A stretch of DNA of 11,324 nt, from positions 1-11,324 of the forward strand of contig JAICTU010000304.1 in the NCBI GenBank assembly GCA_025936205.1. The letters are read 5' to 3'. Position 1 is the stretch's first letter. The number at the start of each line of letters is the position of its first letter. This DNA comes from Polyangiaceae bacterium. GTDB taxonomy: Bacteria; Myxococcota; Polyangia; Polyangiales; Polyangiaceae. Below the pieces are notes generated by a model that was not told the DNA's origin, searched no databases, and saw only the letters and a program-made list of their open reading frames with translations. Shown piece after piece: positions 1 to 6,590 of this stretch. The position numbers were made by a program, and so were the translations under genes.

Positions 1-181
1 CGCGGCGCGCCCGAGCAAGCGCCCCGGAGCGAGGCTCCGGGCGTACGGCTGACGGCAGCGGGCTACGCGCCGCTCGGCTCCGTGCAGTGCCCGCTTTCCC
101 CCAAACCCAGGCCCGTGAGGGCAGGCCTGGCTGGTGAGTCGGGCATTTTGCGTTGCCGGCCCGCCGCCGTAGACGCTGGAT
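1..181. other. Left-edge region upstream of the AAA ATPase
   Basis: No complete gene is supported here. One plus-strand frame is open from the left edge to a TGA at 50-52 with G/C-rich third positions, so it could be the last 16 codons of an upstream gene, but so short a stretch cannot be judged. Two hairpins follow or overlap this possible end. The first has 8-bp arms at 23-30 and 34-41 with a GAG loop. The second has 7-bp arms at 107-113 and 124-130, and inside it an alternative GCCC/GGGC stem at 111-122 is closed by a GTGA loop. Neither is followed by a run of T, so they are weak terminator candidates. An in-frame TAG at 170-172 closes the frame of the next gene. Confidence 0.35.
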
Positions 182-1681
182 GTGCTGAAAGCACCCCTGC
201 CGATCAAGGAATTCGACGAGCTCACGTTGCTGGTCCGCGCGCGTCAGCCCCTGATCCGGATCGAGGCTCAGGACCCGGAGCGAGTCGATGTGCTGGTCGA
301 GTACCTGTGCGGTTGCTTCGCTCTGCCGCTCTTCGAGTGGTCGCCTGCCAGCGGTCTGCGCCGCAAGGGGGCTGCAGGGGCAGTGTACGGCACGCAGCAC
401 CTGCTGGGCGCGCTCGGGCACGTGGACGCCAGCCGCGTGCCCGCCATCTACCATCTGAGCCTGGCGGGGGAGACGCTGGACGACGCGCGCGTGATCGCCA
501 AGTTGCTCGAGCTGCGCGACGATATGGTGCAACAGGGCGAGGCGATCGTGGTGTCCGCGGCCGAGGCGCTCCCCGAGGAGCTGAACCACGCCTTCGCGGC
601 CGTGCGGCTGAGCCCGCCCACGCGCGAGGAATATTACCAGTACCTGCGCGAGATCCTCGCGGACGTGCGGCGGCGCCAGAGCGTGGCGCTGCGCTTGGGC
701 CGCGAGCAAGTGCATCAGCTGCTCTCGCACCTGCAAGGCTTGACGCTGATGGAGGTGCGGCGCCTGCTCACGGCTTCGCTCGTGGAGCACCAGGCGCTCG
801 ACGAGCGGGCGATCGCCAGCGTGGCCGAGGCCAAGGGCAAGAGCGTGGCCCGGAGCAGCGTGCTCGAGTATTTTCCGGTCAAGAGCGGCTTCGAGCATCT
901 GGCAGGCATGTCCAACCTGAAGAACTGGCTCGCTCAGCGTGCGCTGGTGTTCCAGGATCCGGAGCGGGCCGCCGAGTTTGGATTGTCGGCGCCGCGCGGC
1001 ATGCTGCTGCTGGGGGTGCAGGGCTGTGGCAAGAGCCATACCGCGCAGGCGGTGGCAGCGAGCTGGGGGCTGCCGATGTTGCGCCTGGACGCCGGGCGGC
1101 TCTACGACAAGTTCGTCGGGGCCACGGAGCAGAACTTGCGCAAGGCGCTCGAGACTGCGGAGCGACTGGCTCCGGTCGTGCTCTGGGTGGACGAGATCGA
1201 GAAGGCGCTGGCCTCTGGAGGGGACGGCGACGGTGGGGTCTCGCAGCGCGTGCTCGGCACGTTCCTGACCTGGCTGGCGGAGCACGAGGGCAACGTGTTC
1301 GTGGTGGCCACGGCCAACGACATCTCGCGCCTGCCGCCCGAGCTCCTGCGCAAGGGCCGCTTCGACGAGATCTTCTTCGTCGATCTGCCGAGCGCCGCGG
1401 TGCGCGAGCAGATCCTGTCTCTGCACCTGCGCCAGCGGGGCCGGGATCCCGCGCCCTTTGACCTCGCGCGGCTCGCGGCGCTGGCGCACGGCTTCAGCGG
1501 CAGCGAGCTGGCCCAGGCGGTGGCTTCGGCACTGTTTGCGGCGTTTCACGCTGGGGGTACCCTCACGCAGGAGCTGCTGGAGCGCGAGATCCTCGCCACC
1601 AAGCCGCTGAGCGTGATGCTGGCGGAGCAGGTGCGAGCTTTGCGCGATTGGGCGCGTGACCGTACCGTTTTGGCGGACTGA
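182..1681 (+). CDS. ycf46: Ycf46-family AAA+ ATPase
   Basis: A 499-residue protein with the architecture of the Ycf46 family of cyanobacteria, plastids and scattered bacteria. Residues 1 to about 230 form the non-catalytic N-terminal part, including the family-typical [11 protein letters not shown] segment near 186-196. The AAA module follows: Walker A GVQGCGKS (278-285), Walker [11 protein letters not shown] (332-341), sensor 1 VVATAND (374-380), arginine finger in RKGRFDE (R393), and a GFSGSEL sensor-2 region. It is predicted to be a cytoplasmic ATP-driven remodelling ATPase. Some cyanobacterial members have been linked to regulation of carbon use, but the substrate is unknown and that role should not be transferred here. 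GTG at 182 is the only usual start codon available, because TAG at 170-172 closes the frame upstream; no clear ribosome site is visible. The lipoprotein gene follows after 98 bases and may be co-transcribed. Family assignment is confident; function is not. Confidence 0.9.
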   Translation: MLKAPLPIKEFDELTLLVRARQPLIRIEAQDPERVDVLVEYLCGCFALPLFEWSPASGLRRKGAAGAVYGTQHLLGALGHVDASRVPAIYHLSLAGETLDDARVIAKLLELRDDMVQQGEAIVVSAAEALPEELNHAFAAVRLSPPTREEYYQYLREILADVRRRQSVALRLGREQVHQLLSHLQGLTLMEVRRLLTASLVEHQALDERAIASVAEAKGKSVARSSVLEYFPVKSGFEHLAGMSNLKNWLAQRALVFQDPERAAEFGLSAPRGMLLLGVQGCGKSHTAQAVAASWGLPMLRLDAGRLYDKFVGATEQNLRKALETAERLAPVVLWVDEIEKALASGGDGDGGVSQRVLGTFLTWLAEHEGNVFVVATANDISRLPPELLRKGRFDEIFFVDLPSAAVREQILSLHLRQRGRDPAPFDLARLAALAHGFSGSELAQAVASALFAAFHAGGTLTQELLEREILATKPLSVMLAEQVRALRDWARDRTVLAD

Positions 1682-1707
1682 GCGGCACTGCCTCGGGGAA
1701 ATGCCGC
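1682..1707 (+). other. Hairpin just after the AAA ATPase stop
   Basis: The arms GCGGCA (1682-1687) and TGCCGC (1702-1707) can pair around a 14-base loop directly after the TGA at 1679-1681. No T-run follows, so termination here is doubtful and the hairpin may instead lie in a transcript shared with the downstream lipoprotein gene. Confidence 0.2.
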
Positions 1708-1779
1708 TGAAGCCGCCGGCAAATGTTGGGGAAACTCGCGCCTTGCTCGGACCGGTTTCCCGGCATAAGACGTCCGATC

Positions 1780-2565
1780 ATGAGAGCGTTTCTGCTGGCG
1801 GTCGGCTTCGGAGTGGCGGCCACGGCGTTGTTGGGCTGCAGCGGCGAGCAAGACGCGCGCACCGGCGGTCCGAGCGGTTCTGGCGGGGGAGGCGGCAACG
1901 GGGGGGGCGGCGGCAGCACTGCGATGGGCGGTTCCAGCGGCGGCGGCAGGGGCGGCAGCACCGTGGTCGTGATGCCAGAGCCGGATGCCGGGGCGATGGT
2001 CGCGGATGCGGGCTCTGCGCCCGGCGAGTTCAGCTATCCTGCGGGCTGTCCCACCCCGAACCCTGTCGGGCAGCCCGGGCAGAAGCTCGCGATCCAGAGC
2101 TTCAACTTCGCCACCAGTGAAGTAGTGCTGCGAAATATCACCAGCACCAACCAGACCATCGCCGGCACGCGCCAGGGGTGGCAGTGGTGCAGTTTCCCCG
2201 CTTACTGGAACATTGCCCCGCAGGGTGACGTCGTCCTGGGGCCCGGCAAGACCTACAAGTTTGTCCTGGTCTACAACACGGAAGGCCTCTGGGCTCTTCC
2301 GCCGGAGGGTTCGGAGCTCGCCATCTACGTGCAGTCGGGCACCTTCGACGAACCCGACAAGCTCGTCTCCTACGTCAGCTGGGGCGATGGTCTGGGTGGC
2401 ACGGGCCGCGAGTACGTGGCCACGAATGCCAACCTCTGGACGTACGGCGATCTCGTGAAGATCGACGACGGCGACTCCGGGTTCATCGCCACGGGCAACA
2501 CCAAGGTCGCTTCGGGCTATACGTCCGTGCCGGCGCGCTGCCTGGTCGCGCCGCCCAACGAGTGA
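1780..2565 (+). CDS. Secreted lipoprotein with Gly-rich linker and lamin-tail-like domain
   Basis: A 261-residue exported protein. The ATG at 1780 is chosen because it places a type II signal peptide at the very N-terminus: a hydrophobic stretch from about residue 4 to 18, then lipobox LLGC with Cys20 as the lipidated residue. An earlier in-frame ATG at 1723 would bury the signal behind 19 polar residues. Residues 29-59 are almost only Gly and Ser, a flexible tether. Residues about 100-250 look beta-rich. Segments such as YVSWG, a downstream LWTYGDLVKI and the GW..C core resemble lamin-tail (LTD) domains of secreted myxobacterial proteins, but this is recognition by eye. Cysteines at 90, 137 and 254 could form a disulfide. 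No catalytic motif is seen. It lies 98 bases after the AAA ATPase gene and converges with the aldo/keto reductase gene 34 bases away. Confidence 0.75.
   Translation: MRAFLLAVGFGVAATALLGCSGEQDARTGGPSGSGGGGGNGGGGGSTAMGGSSGGGRGGSTVVVMPEPDAGAMVADAGSAPGEFSYPAGCPTPNPVGQPGQKLAIQSFNFATSEVVLRNITSTNQTIAGTRQGWQWCSFPAYWNIAPQGDVVLGPGKTYKFVLVYNTEGLWALPPEGSELAIYVQSGTFDEPDKLVSYVSWGDGLGGTGREYVATNANLWTYGDLVKIDDGDSGFIATGNTKVASGYTSVPARCLVAPPNE
1864..1956 (+). repeat. Low-complexity Gly/Ser linker-coding tract
   Basis: About 93 bases of GGC/GGG/GGT/AGC-type codons encode the tether between the lipidated Cys and the folded domain of the lipoprotein. The tract includes a run of eight G near 1900-1908. Such tracts are prone to slippage, so its length may vary between strains. 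Confidence 0.7.
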
Positions 2566-2599
2566 GCGGCGGGGCGCTGTTCGAGTCTGGCTCGGGTGC

Positions 2600-3793
2600 T
2601 CAGGTGGCCTTGGCCGCGGGCACGTACAGCTCGCGATGCGTCTCGCGCAGCATCTCGATCAGCGGGATGCCGTGCGGGATGCGCGAGCGGTCGATCTTTG
2701 CGAGGTTCTCGTCGTTCGCGAACTCGCCCCAGAACCACTCGCTGTTGGGCTGAAACATGTTGTAGCGATAGCGGCCGAACTCGCGCATGTCGTAGCACTT
2801 GAGCATGCGCCGGAAGCGCAGCACCTCCGGGATGTTGATGCCGCTCGGGTCGTCCGCCAGCTCGAAGCCGTCGTAGCTGCTGAGCGCGTCCACCTGCGCG
2901 TCGAGCCGGCGCAGGATGGCGAGATCGCTCTCCGTCATGGGCATGGACACCGGCAACGCTCCCAGCATCTCGCTCACGTGCTCGGGCTCGGTCAACCCGA
3001 AGCTGAGCGTGTGCACATGCGGAGAACGCAAACAGAAGCGGGCATTGAACTGGATCGGCGTGAGCGGCGCCGTCAGCTCCCGCAGCTTCTGCGGCGCGTG
3101 GAACAGCTGCCCGCCTTTGTCGTTGGGCGAGATGATGAACACGCCCATGTCATGGCCTGCGGCCTGCAGCACGCCGGACCAATTGCGCTGCCAGAAGTAG
3201 TAGTAGTGCAGGTTCACGAACGAGAACAGGTCCGTCGCGATCGCGTCCGAGATGGTGCGCAGATCGCCGTGCGTGCTGAAGCCGACGTGGCCGATCACGC
3301 CCTGCTCCTGGTAGCGCTTCAGCACCTCCACCGGGCCGCCCTTGGCCACGGCCATCTCGAAGCGGCGGCGCGTGTTGACGCCGTGCCAGCCGTACAGATC
3401 GATGTGATCCATGCGCAGCGCCTTCAGCTGCGCTTCGATGCTGCGATGCGTGTCTTCCGCCGTCTCGGGCGCGCCTTTGGTCATGAAGTAGTAGCTGTCG
3501 CGCGGGACGTTCAGCACCTCATTCAGGACCTTGCCGTAACAATGCTCGCTCTTGCCGTAGCCCTTTGCCGTCTCGATGTGGTTGATGCCGGCAGCCAGGC
3601 TGCGCCGAACTGTGTCCGCGCACTGATCGATCATGCGCGCCGATAGCTCGTGGGGCGGGGAAGACCAGCCGTCGTGATAGCGCATCCCGCCTAGCGTGAT
3701 CACACTGAGCGGCAGGTTCGTCTTGCCGAAACGCCGGTATTGCATGCCGGGCTTCTGGTTGCGGATGGGAGCGGAGGCGCTCGAAACAGACAT
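2600..3793 (-). CDS. Aldo/keto reductase with cysteine-free ferredoxin-like C-terminal region
   Basis: A 397-residue cytoplasmic oxidoreductase. Residues about 17-290 form the AKR barrel. It opens with YRRFGKT and keeps catalytic-site motifs: HIETAKGYG (E74 in place of the usual Asp, Tyr79), MTKG (Lys106) and YGWHG (His137). NAD(P)H-dependent carbonyl reduction is the family reaction; the substrate is unknown. Residues about 305-397 match in layout the C-terminal region of the COG1453 type, which normally carries ferredoxin-like 4Fe-4S cysteines. Here SGINIPE and GIPLIEMLRETHREL are kept but the expected cysteines are absent; Cys333 is the only Cys in this part. The ATG at 3793 is preferred over an in-frame start at 3997, which would add 68 Arg/Ala-rich residues and run into the divergent gene. 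It diverges from the dehydrogenase gene and converges with the lipoprotein gene. Confidence 0.88.
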   Translation of the reverse strand: MSVSSASAPIRNQKPGMQYRRFGKTNLPLSVITLGGMRYHDGWSSPPHELSARMIDQCADTVRRSLAAGINHIETAKGYGKSEHCYGKVLNEVLNVPRDSYYFMTKGAPETAEDTHRSIEAQLKALRMDHIDLYGWHGVNTRRRFEMAVAKGGPVEVLKRYQEQGVIGHVGFSTHGDLRTISDAIATDLFSFVNLHYYYFWQRNWSGVLQAAGHDMGVFIISPNDKGGQLFHAPQKLRELTAPLTPIQFNARFCLRSPHVHTLSFGLTEPEHVSEMLGALPVSMPMTESDLAILRRLDAQVDALSSYDGFELADDPSGINIPEVLRFRRMLKCYDMREFGRYRYNMFQPNSEWFWGEFANDENLAKIDRSRIPHGIPLIEMLRETHRELYVPAAKAT

Positions 3794-3957
3794 GGCCGAG
3801 ACGGTGGCACAGACCGGCGCGCGAGGCGAGAGCCTGCGGGCTCCGCGCGGTGGGAGTCGATGGGAGCGAGAAATTTCAGCCTTTCGGCCAGCGACCGCCC
3901 AGCGCCGGGCCCGGAACCGCTCCGGATCGGCGCCGGCTTGGCGTAGGCTGCTGGGCG
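3794..3957. promoter_or_regulatory. Divergent intergenic region between two oxidoreductase genes
   Basis: These 164 bases separate the start codons of the leftward aldo/keto reductase and the rightward dehydrogenase, so promoters for both should lie here or just inside the genes. I see no convincing -35/-10 or -24/-12 pair, no clear operator repeat and no good ribosome site before either ATG. One A/T-richer patch, GAAATTT, lies near 3870-3876. The role is inferred from gene orientation alone. Confidence 0.4.
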
Positions 3958-5049
3958 ATGAACGCTCCCGCGGAAGGCTCGGTCGTCTGGCAATCACAGC
4001 ATTTGACGCGCGCGGTGCGGGCCCTGGTGGAGGCGGGCGGGTCGGCCCCGCGAGAAGCCCAGCTGGTTGCTGACAATCTGGTGCTCGCCAATGCCAGCGG
4101 GCACGACTCGCACGGCGTGGGCATGCTGCCGCGCTACGTGCACTCGCTGCAAGACGGCACGCTGCACGTGAACCAGCACGTCCAGATCCAGGTCGACTCG
4201 GGCTCGCTGTTGAGGCTCGACGGCGCGTCTGGTTACGGGCAGGTCGTCGGGCGCGAGGCGATGGAGCTCGGGATCGAGCGCGCGCTCCGGCACGGCGTGT
4301 GCGTGGTGGCGCTCGCCAATGCCCATCACCTCGGGCGCATCGGTCACTGGGCAGAGCAGTGTCTCGAGCACGGGCTGGTCTCCTTGCACTTCGTCAACGT
4401 GTTGGCGCGACCGATCGTCGCGCCGTACGGAGGCCTGGATGCGCGGACGGGCACCAACCCGGTGTGCATCGGCATTCCGCGGCCCGGGCAGGAGCCGGTC
4501 GTGCTGGATTTTGCCACCAGCCGCATCGCGCAGGGCAAGGCGCGCGTCGCGCATAACCGCGGTCAGCAACTCGCCCCGGGCAATCTGATCGACGATCGCG
4601 GCCAGCCGACGACGGAGCCGAAATTTGGCGTCACGCCGCCGTACGGCGCGCTGCTCCCGTTCGGCGAATACAAGGGGTTCGGGCTGAGCCTGGTCGCGGA
4701 GCTGTTGGGCGGCGCGCTGACGGGCGGCAGCACTTGCCGGCAGCCCGCTGGCGGCCCGCGCCGGATCTTGAACGGCATGTTCTCCGTGTTGGTCGATCCG
4801 GCGCAGCTCGGCACGGCACAACACTTCGCAGCGGAGGCCGAGGCGTACATCGCCTGGCTGCGGCAGTCGCCGAGCCCGGGCGGCGCGGGCATCACGATCG
4901 CCGGTGAACCCGAGCGCGCGGCGCGCCGCCGGGCGGCGGAGCAGGGCCTGTGCATCGACGTCGCCACCTGGCGCGAGATTCGAGAGGCGGGAGAAACTCT
5001 CGGCCTGCCCGCGGCGCGCCTCGAGCAGCTCGCGGCGGGACGCGGCTGA
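3958..5049 (+). CDS. Malate/L-lactate dehydrogenase-family (LDH2/MDH2) NAD(P)-dependent oxidoreductase
   Basis: A 363-residue protein of the LDH2/MDH2 oxidoreductase family, which also includes ureidoglycolate, sulfolactate and cyclic-imine reductases and is unrelated to classical Rossmann malate dehydrogenases. Family motifs occur in order: GHDSHGVGMLPRY (48-60), GYGQVVGREAM (92-102), NAHHLGRIGHWAEQ (121-134) with the conserved His before GR, GTNPVCIGIP (165-174), LDFATSRIAQGKARVA (183-198), and LLPFGEYKGFGLSLVAELL (232-250). The expected C-terminal GEPER segment starts at 316. Length is normal for the family. The substrate cannot be fixed from these motifs: 2-hydroxyacids such as malate or lactate are likely, and imino-acid reduction is possible. 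The ATG at 3958 starts right at the conserved N-terminal helix; a longer form from 3850 would add Arg/Pro-rich residues from the promoter gap. The gene is single, divergent from the aldo/keto reductase and convergent with the barrel gene. Confidence 0.9.
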   Translation: MNAPAEGSVVWQSQHLTRAVRALVEAGGSAPREAQLVADNLVLANASGHDSHGVGMLPRYVHSLQDGTLHVNQHVQIQVDSGSLLRLDGASGYGQVVGREAMELGIERALRHGVCVVALANAHHLGRIGHWAEQCLEHGLVSLHFVNVLARPIVAPYGGLDARTGTNPVCIGIPRPGQEPVVLDFATSRIAQGKARVAHNRGQQLAPGNLIDDRGQPTTEPKFGVTPPYGALLPFGEYKGFGLSLVAELLGGALTGGSTCRQPAGGPRRILNGMFSVLVDPAQLGTAQHFAAEAEAYIAWLRQSPSPGGAGITIAGEPERAARRRAAEQGLCIDVATWREIREAGETLGLPAARLEQLAAGRG

Positions 5050-5064
5050 GGACTGCGCCAGGGC

Positions 5065-5082
5065 CGGCGGCAACGCTCGCCG
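5065..5082. other. Small hairpin between convergent genes
   Basis: CGGCG (5065-5069) and CGCCG (5078-5082) can pair around an 8-base loop in the 33-base space between the stop codons of the dehydrogenase (5049) and the barrel gene (5083). It could serve both strands as a weak transcription stop, but the stem is short and no T-run follows on either strand. Confidence 0.2.
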
Positions 5083-6249
5083 TCAGAAGGCCTCGCCGAC
5101 GCCGACATAGAGCGCCGGCCCGTCGCTGCCGATGCCTGCGTCGGCGCGCAAGTTGAGCTTCTCGGCTCGAGCGACGTTGAGACGCAGCCCGGCGCCCATG
5201 CTCGGATGCCAGCCCTCGAGCTTCAGCTCGGTGATGTCCCTGCTCACGCGCCCCACGCCGCCGAACACGGCTGCGCCCAGCCGCCACAGGAACGGAGTCC
5301 GGTACTCGAACTCCAGTGCGCTCAGCGCGCGGTCCTGGAAGCGACCCTGGTAGTAGCCGCGCAGCAGGTCAGGGCCACCGAGCTGTGCCATCATGTAATA
5401 AGGCACTTCCGTGGAGTTGCGCACCAGCAGGCCGCGCAGCGCGAGCACGTGTCCGCCGCCCAGTCCAATCGCCTGGCGCGCGTCGGCGACCAGGCGCCAG
5501 AAGGCGTAGTCACCGCCCAGCTGGTGCAGATAGGTGATGGCTTGCAGCGAAAGCAGCGTGCCTTCGGAGGCGGCCAGAGCGCTGTCGCGCGAGTCCCAGG
5601 CGAGCTGCGGGCCCACGCCCACCGCCAGCCCGCCATCGCGCCCGGGCGTGTCCTCGAAGCGCGGCGCGGCCGTACCGTACACCGGGTCGACGTACATGGC
5701 CTCCGAGTAGCCGCCGAGCCAGAGGCTGCCGAGCAAGCGCCGCTCGAACAGCAGGCGCCCGCGCAGCATTTGCTTTGTGTACGACACGGGCCGATTCGGC
5801 ACATCGTTGCCGACGCCGAAGAAGCTATCGGGGTAGTAGCGGTACTCGAGCTTGTTCCAGAGATGGAAGCGCTGCTCGTCCCAATATTTGTCGGGTTGCA
5901 GCTCGAACAAGAACTGACGGCGCGCGGTCGCGATGCCCAGTGTCTCCAGGCTCGAGGGACGCTCGCCGGGGTTCTTCACGTCCGTGAACAATACGAACAT
6001 CAAACCCAGCGCGACGCTCGTCTCCTGGGCGTAGGAGGCCAGCGGCACCAGCGCGGTGCTCACGCTCGGCTGCGCTGCTTCGGCCAGCGCCGTGCTCGGC
6101 GCGATATCCACGGTCGTTGCGCCTTCGCTCGCCGCCGGCGCAGAAGTACTCTGTGGCGGCGGCTCTGCGAACAGGGGCGGCGCGGCGCTGAGCAGCAATC
6201 CGCACGCGCCGAGCGCGCGCTGCATGCGCTGGTTTCGTCTCGCAACCAT
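5083..6249 (-). CDS. Omp85-superfamily (BamA/TamA-like) outer-membrane beta-barrel, no POTRA domain
   Basis: A 388-residue predicted outer-membrane protein. From the ATG at 6249 it has a basic N-terminus, a hydrophobic stretch and a likely signal-peptidase site after LFA (residue 28). An Ala/Pro/Ser/Thr-rich region then runs to about 70, and a barrel fills the rest. Barrel landmarks of the bacterial surface antigen (D15/Omp85) group are YPDSFFGVGND (139-149), WDSRD (218-222), the loop-6 motif LLRGYYQGRF (295-304) with the RGY core, EYRTPFLWRLG, and the terminal Phe388 typical of barrels inserted by BAM. The 70-residue N-terminal part is too short for POTRA repeats, so a chaperone role like that of BamA or TamA is unlikely by itself. 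A transporter, porin-like or partner-dependent role is possible. An ATG at 6282 would put 11 residues before the signal; one at 6225 is also possible. It converges with the dehydrogenase gene. Confidence 0.85.
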   Translation of the reverse strand: MVARRNQRMQRALGACGLLLSAAPPLFAEPPPQSTSAPAASEGATTVDIAPSTALAEAAQPSVSTALVPLASYAQETSVALGLMFVLFTDVKNPGERPSSLETLGIATARRQFLFELQPDKYWDEQRFHLWNKLEYRYYPDSFFGVGNDVPNRPVSYTKQMLRGRLLFERRLLGSLWLGGYSEAMYVDPVYGTAAPRFEDTPGRDGGLAVGVGPQLAWDSRDSALAASEGTLLSLQAITYLHQLGGDYAFWRLVADARQAIGLGGGHVLALRGLLVRNSTEVPYYMMAQLGGPDLLRGYYQGRFQDRALSALEFEYRTPFLWRLGAAVFGGVGRVSRDITELKLEGWHPSMGAGLRLNVARAEKLNLRADAGIGSDGPALYVGVGEAF

Positions 6250-6590
6250 GCTTTGCCTATTACCGACTGCCGACGCTGCCAACCTGTAACGTGAGCGCGT
6301 TGTCTCCGTCCTTCACGCGGCGAATTCGTGGGGTCCGCGCGTCGTTCTGCCCACTGTGCGTGTGACACTGAACCGGCGCGCACGCGCTGCGAGGAAGTTG
6401 CACCAAACGCTCGGGAGTTGCCCGAGTGCGACACCGCGTTCAGCCCATTTTCCGGCACCCGCGCCGTGACGAGCACGCGGGAGCTCGGCCTACTAGAAAA
6501 CACCAGCGCAGGCAACAAACTGCGGGCCGCAGTTGTCATGCTTCAGGCGCGGATGAGTTCTCACGCGCTCGCCCGGCAAAGTGCTCCCTG
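6250..6590. other. 341-base gene-free region between barrel gene and esterase gene
   Basis: Both flanking genes read leftward, so this stretch holds the end of the esterase transcript and the leader of the barrel gene. I see no credible small gene: open frames here have no family signal and no good start. Two hairpins stand out. One at 6518-6534 is described separately. The other pairs 6408-6415 with 6421-6428 (8 bp including one G-T wobble, AGTTG loop); on the minus strand it is followed by CGTTTGG. An AGG lies about 8 bases before the barrel ATG on the minus strand and may be its ribosome site. No confident promoter was found. Confidence 0.5.
6518..6534 (-). terminator. Probable terminator of the prs-esterase transcript
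   Basis: Read on the minus strand, AACTGCG and CGCAGTT form a perfect 7-bp stem with a 3-base loop, followed by TGTTG, so the 3' side is moderately T-rich. It starts 56 bases beyond the esterase stop at 6591-6593, a sensible place for an intrinsic terminator. The T-run is imperfect, so Rho-dependent ending is not excluded. Confidence 0.45.

Noticed and set aside
82..1461. A 459-codon open frame overlapping most of the AAA ATPase gene
   Set aside because: It is very rich in Arg, Ala and Gly, has no recognisable motif, and lies in a shifted frame of a gene with complete family motifs. Long stop-free shadow frames are expected at this GC content.
2636..3646. A 336-codon plus-strand frame antisense to the aldo/keto reductase
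   Set aside because: Composition is His/Arg/Ala-biased with no domain signal; it mirrors the codon bias of the real gene on the other strand.
3850..3957. Longer N-terminus for the dehydrogenase starting at 3850
   Set aside because: The added residues are low-complexity and precede the normal family N-terminus; the ATG at 3958 fits the usual length.
3938..3957. Possible sigma-54 promoter (GG...GC) before the dehydrogenase
   Set aside because: The distance between the GG and GC elements is 8 bases rather than the required 10.
3794..3997. Longer N-terminus for the aldo/keto reductase starting at 3997
   Set aside because: The added 68 residues are Arg/Pro-rich without family similarity and would overlap the start of the divergent dehydrogenase gene.
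3994..5073. A 359-codon minus-strand frame antisense to the dehydrogenase
   Set aside because: Arg/Ala/His-rich shadow without motifs, while the plus strand has every LDH2-family motif in order.
5206..6294. A 362-codon plus-strand frame antisense to the barrel gene
   Set aside because: Gln/Arg/Ala-rich shadow frame; the minus strand has a signal peptide, barrel motifs and the terminal Phe.
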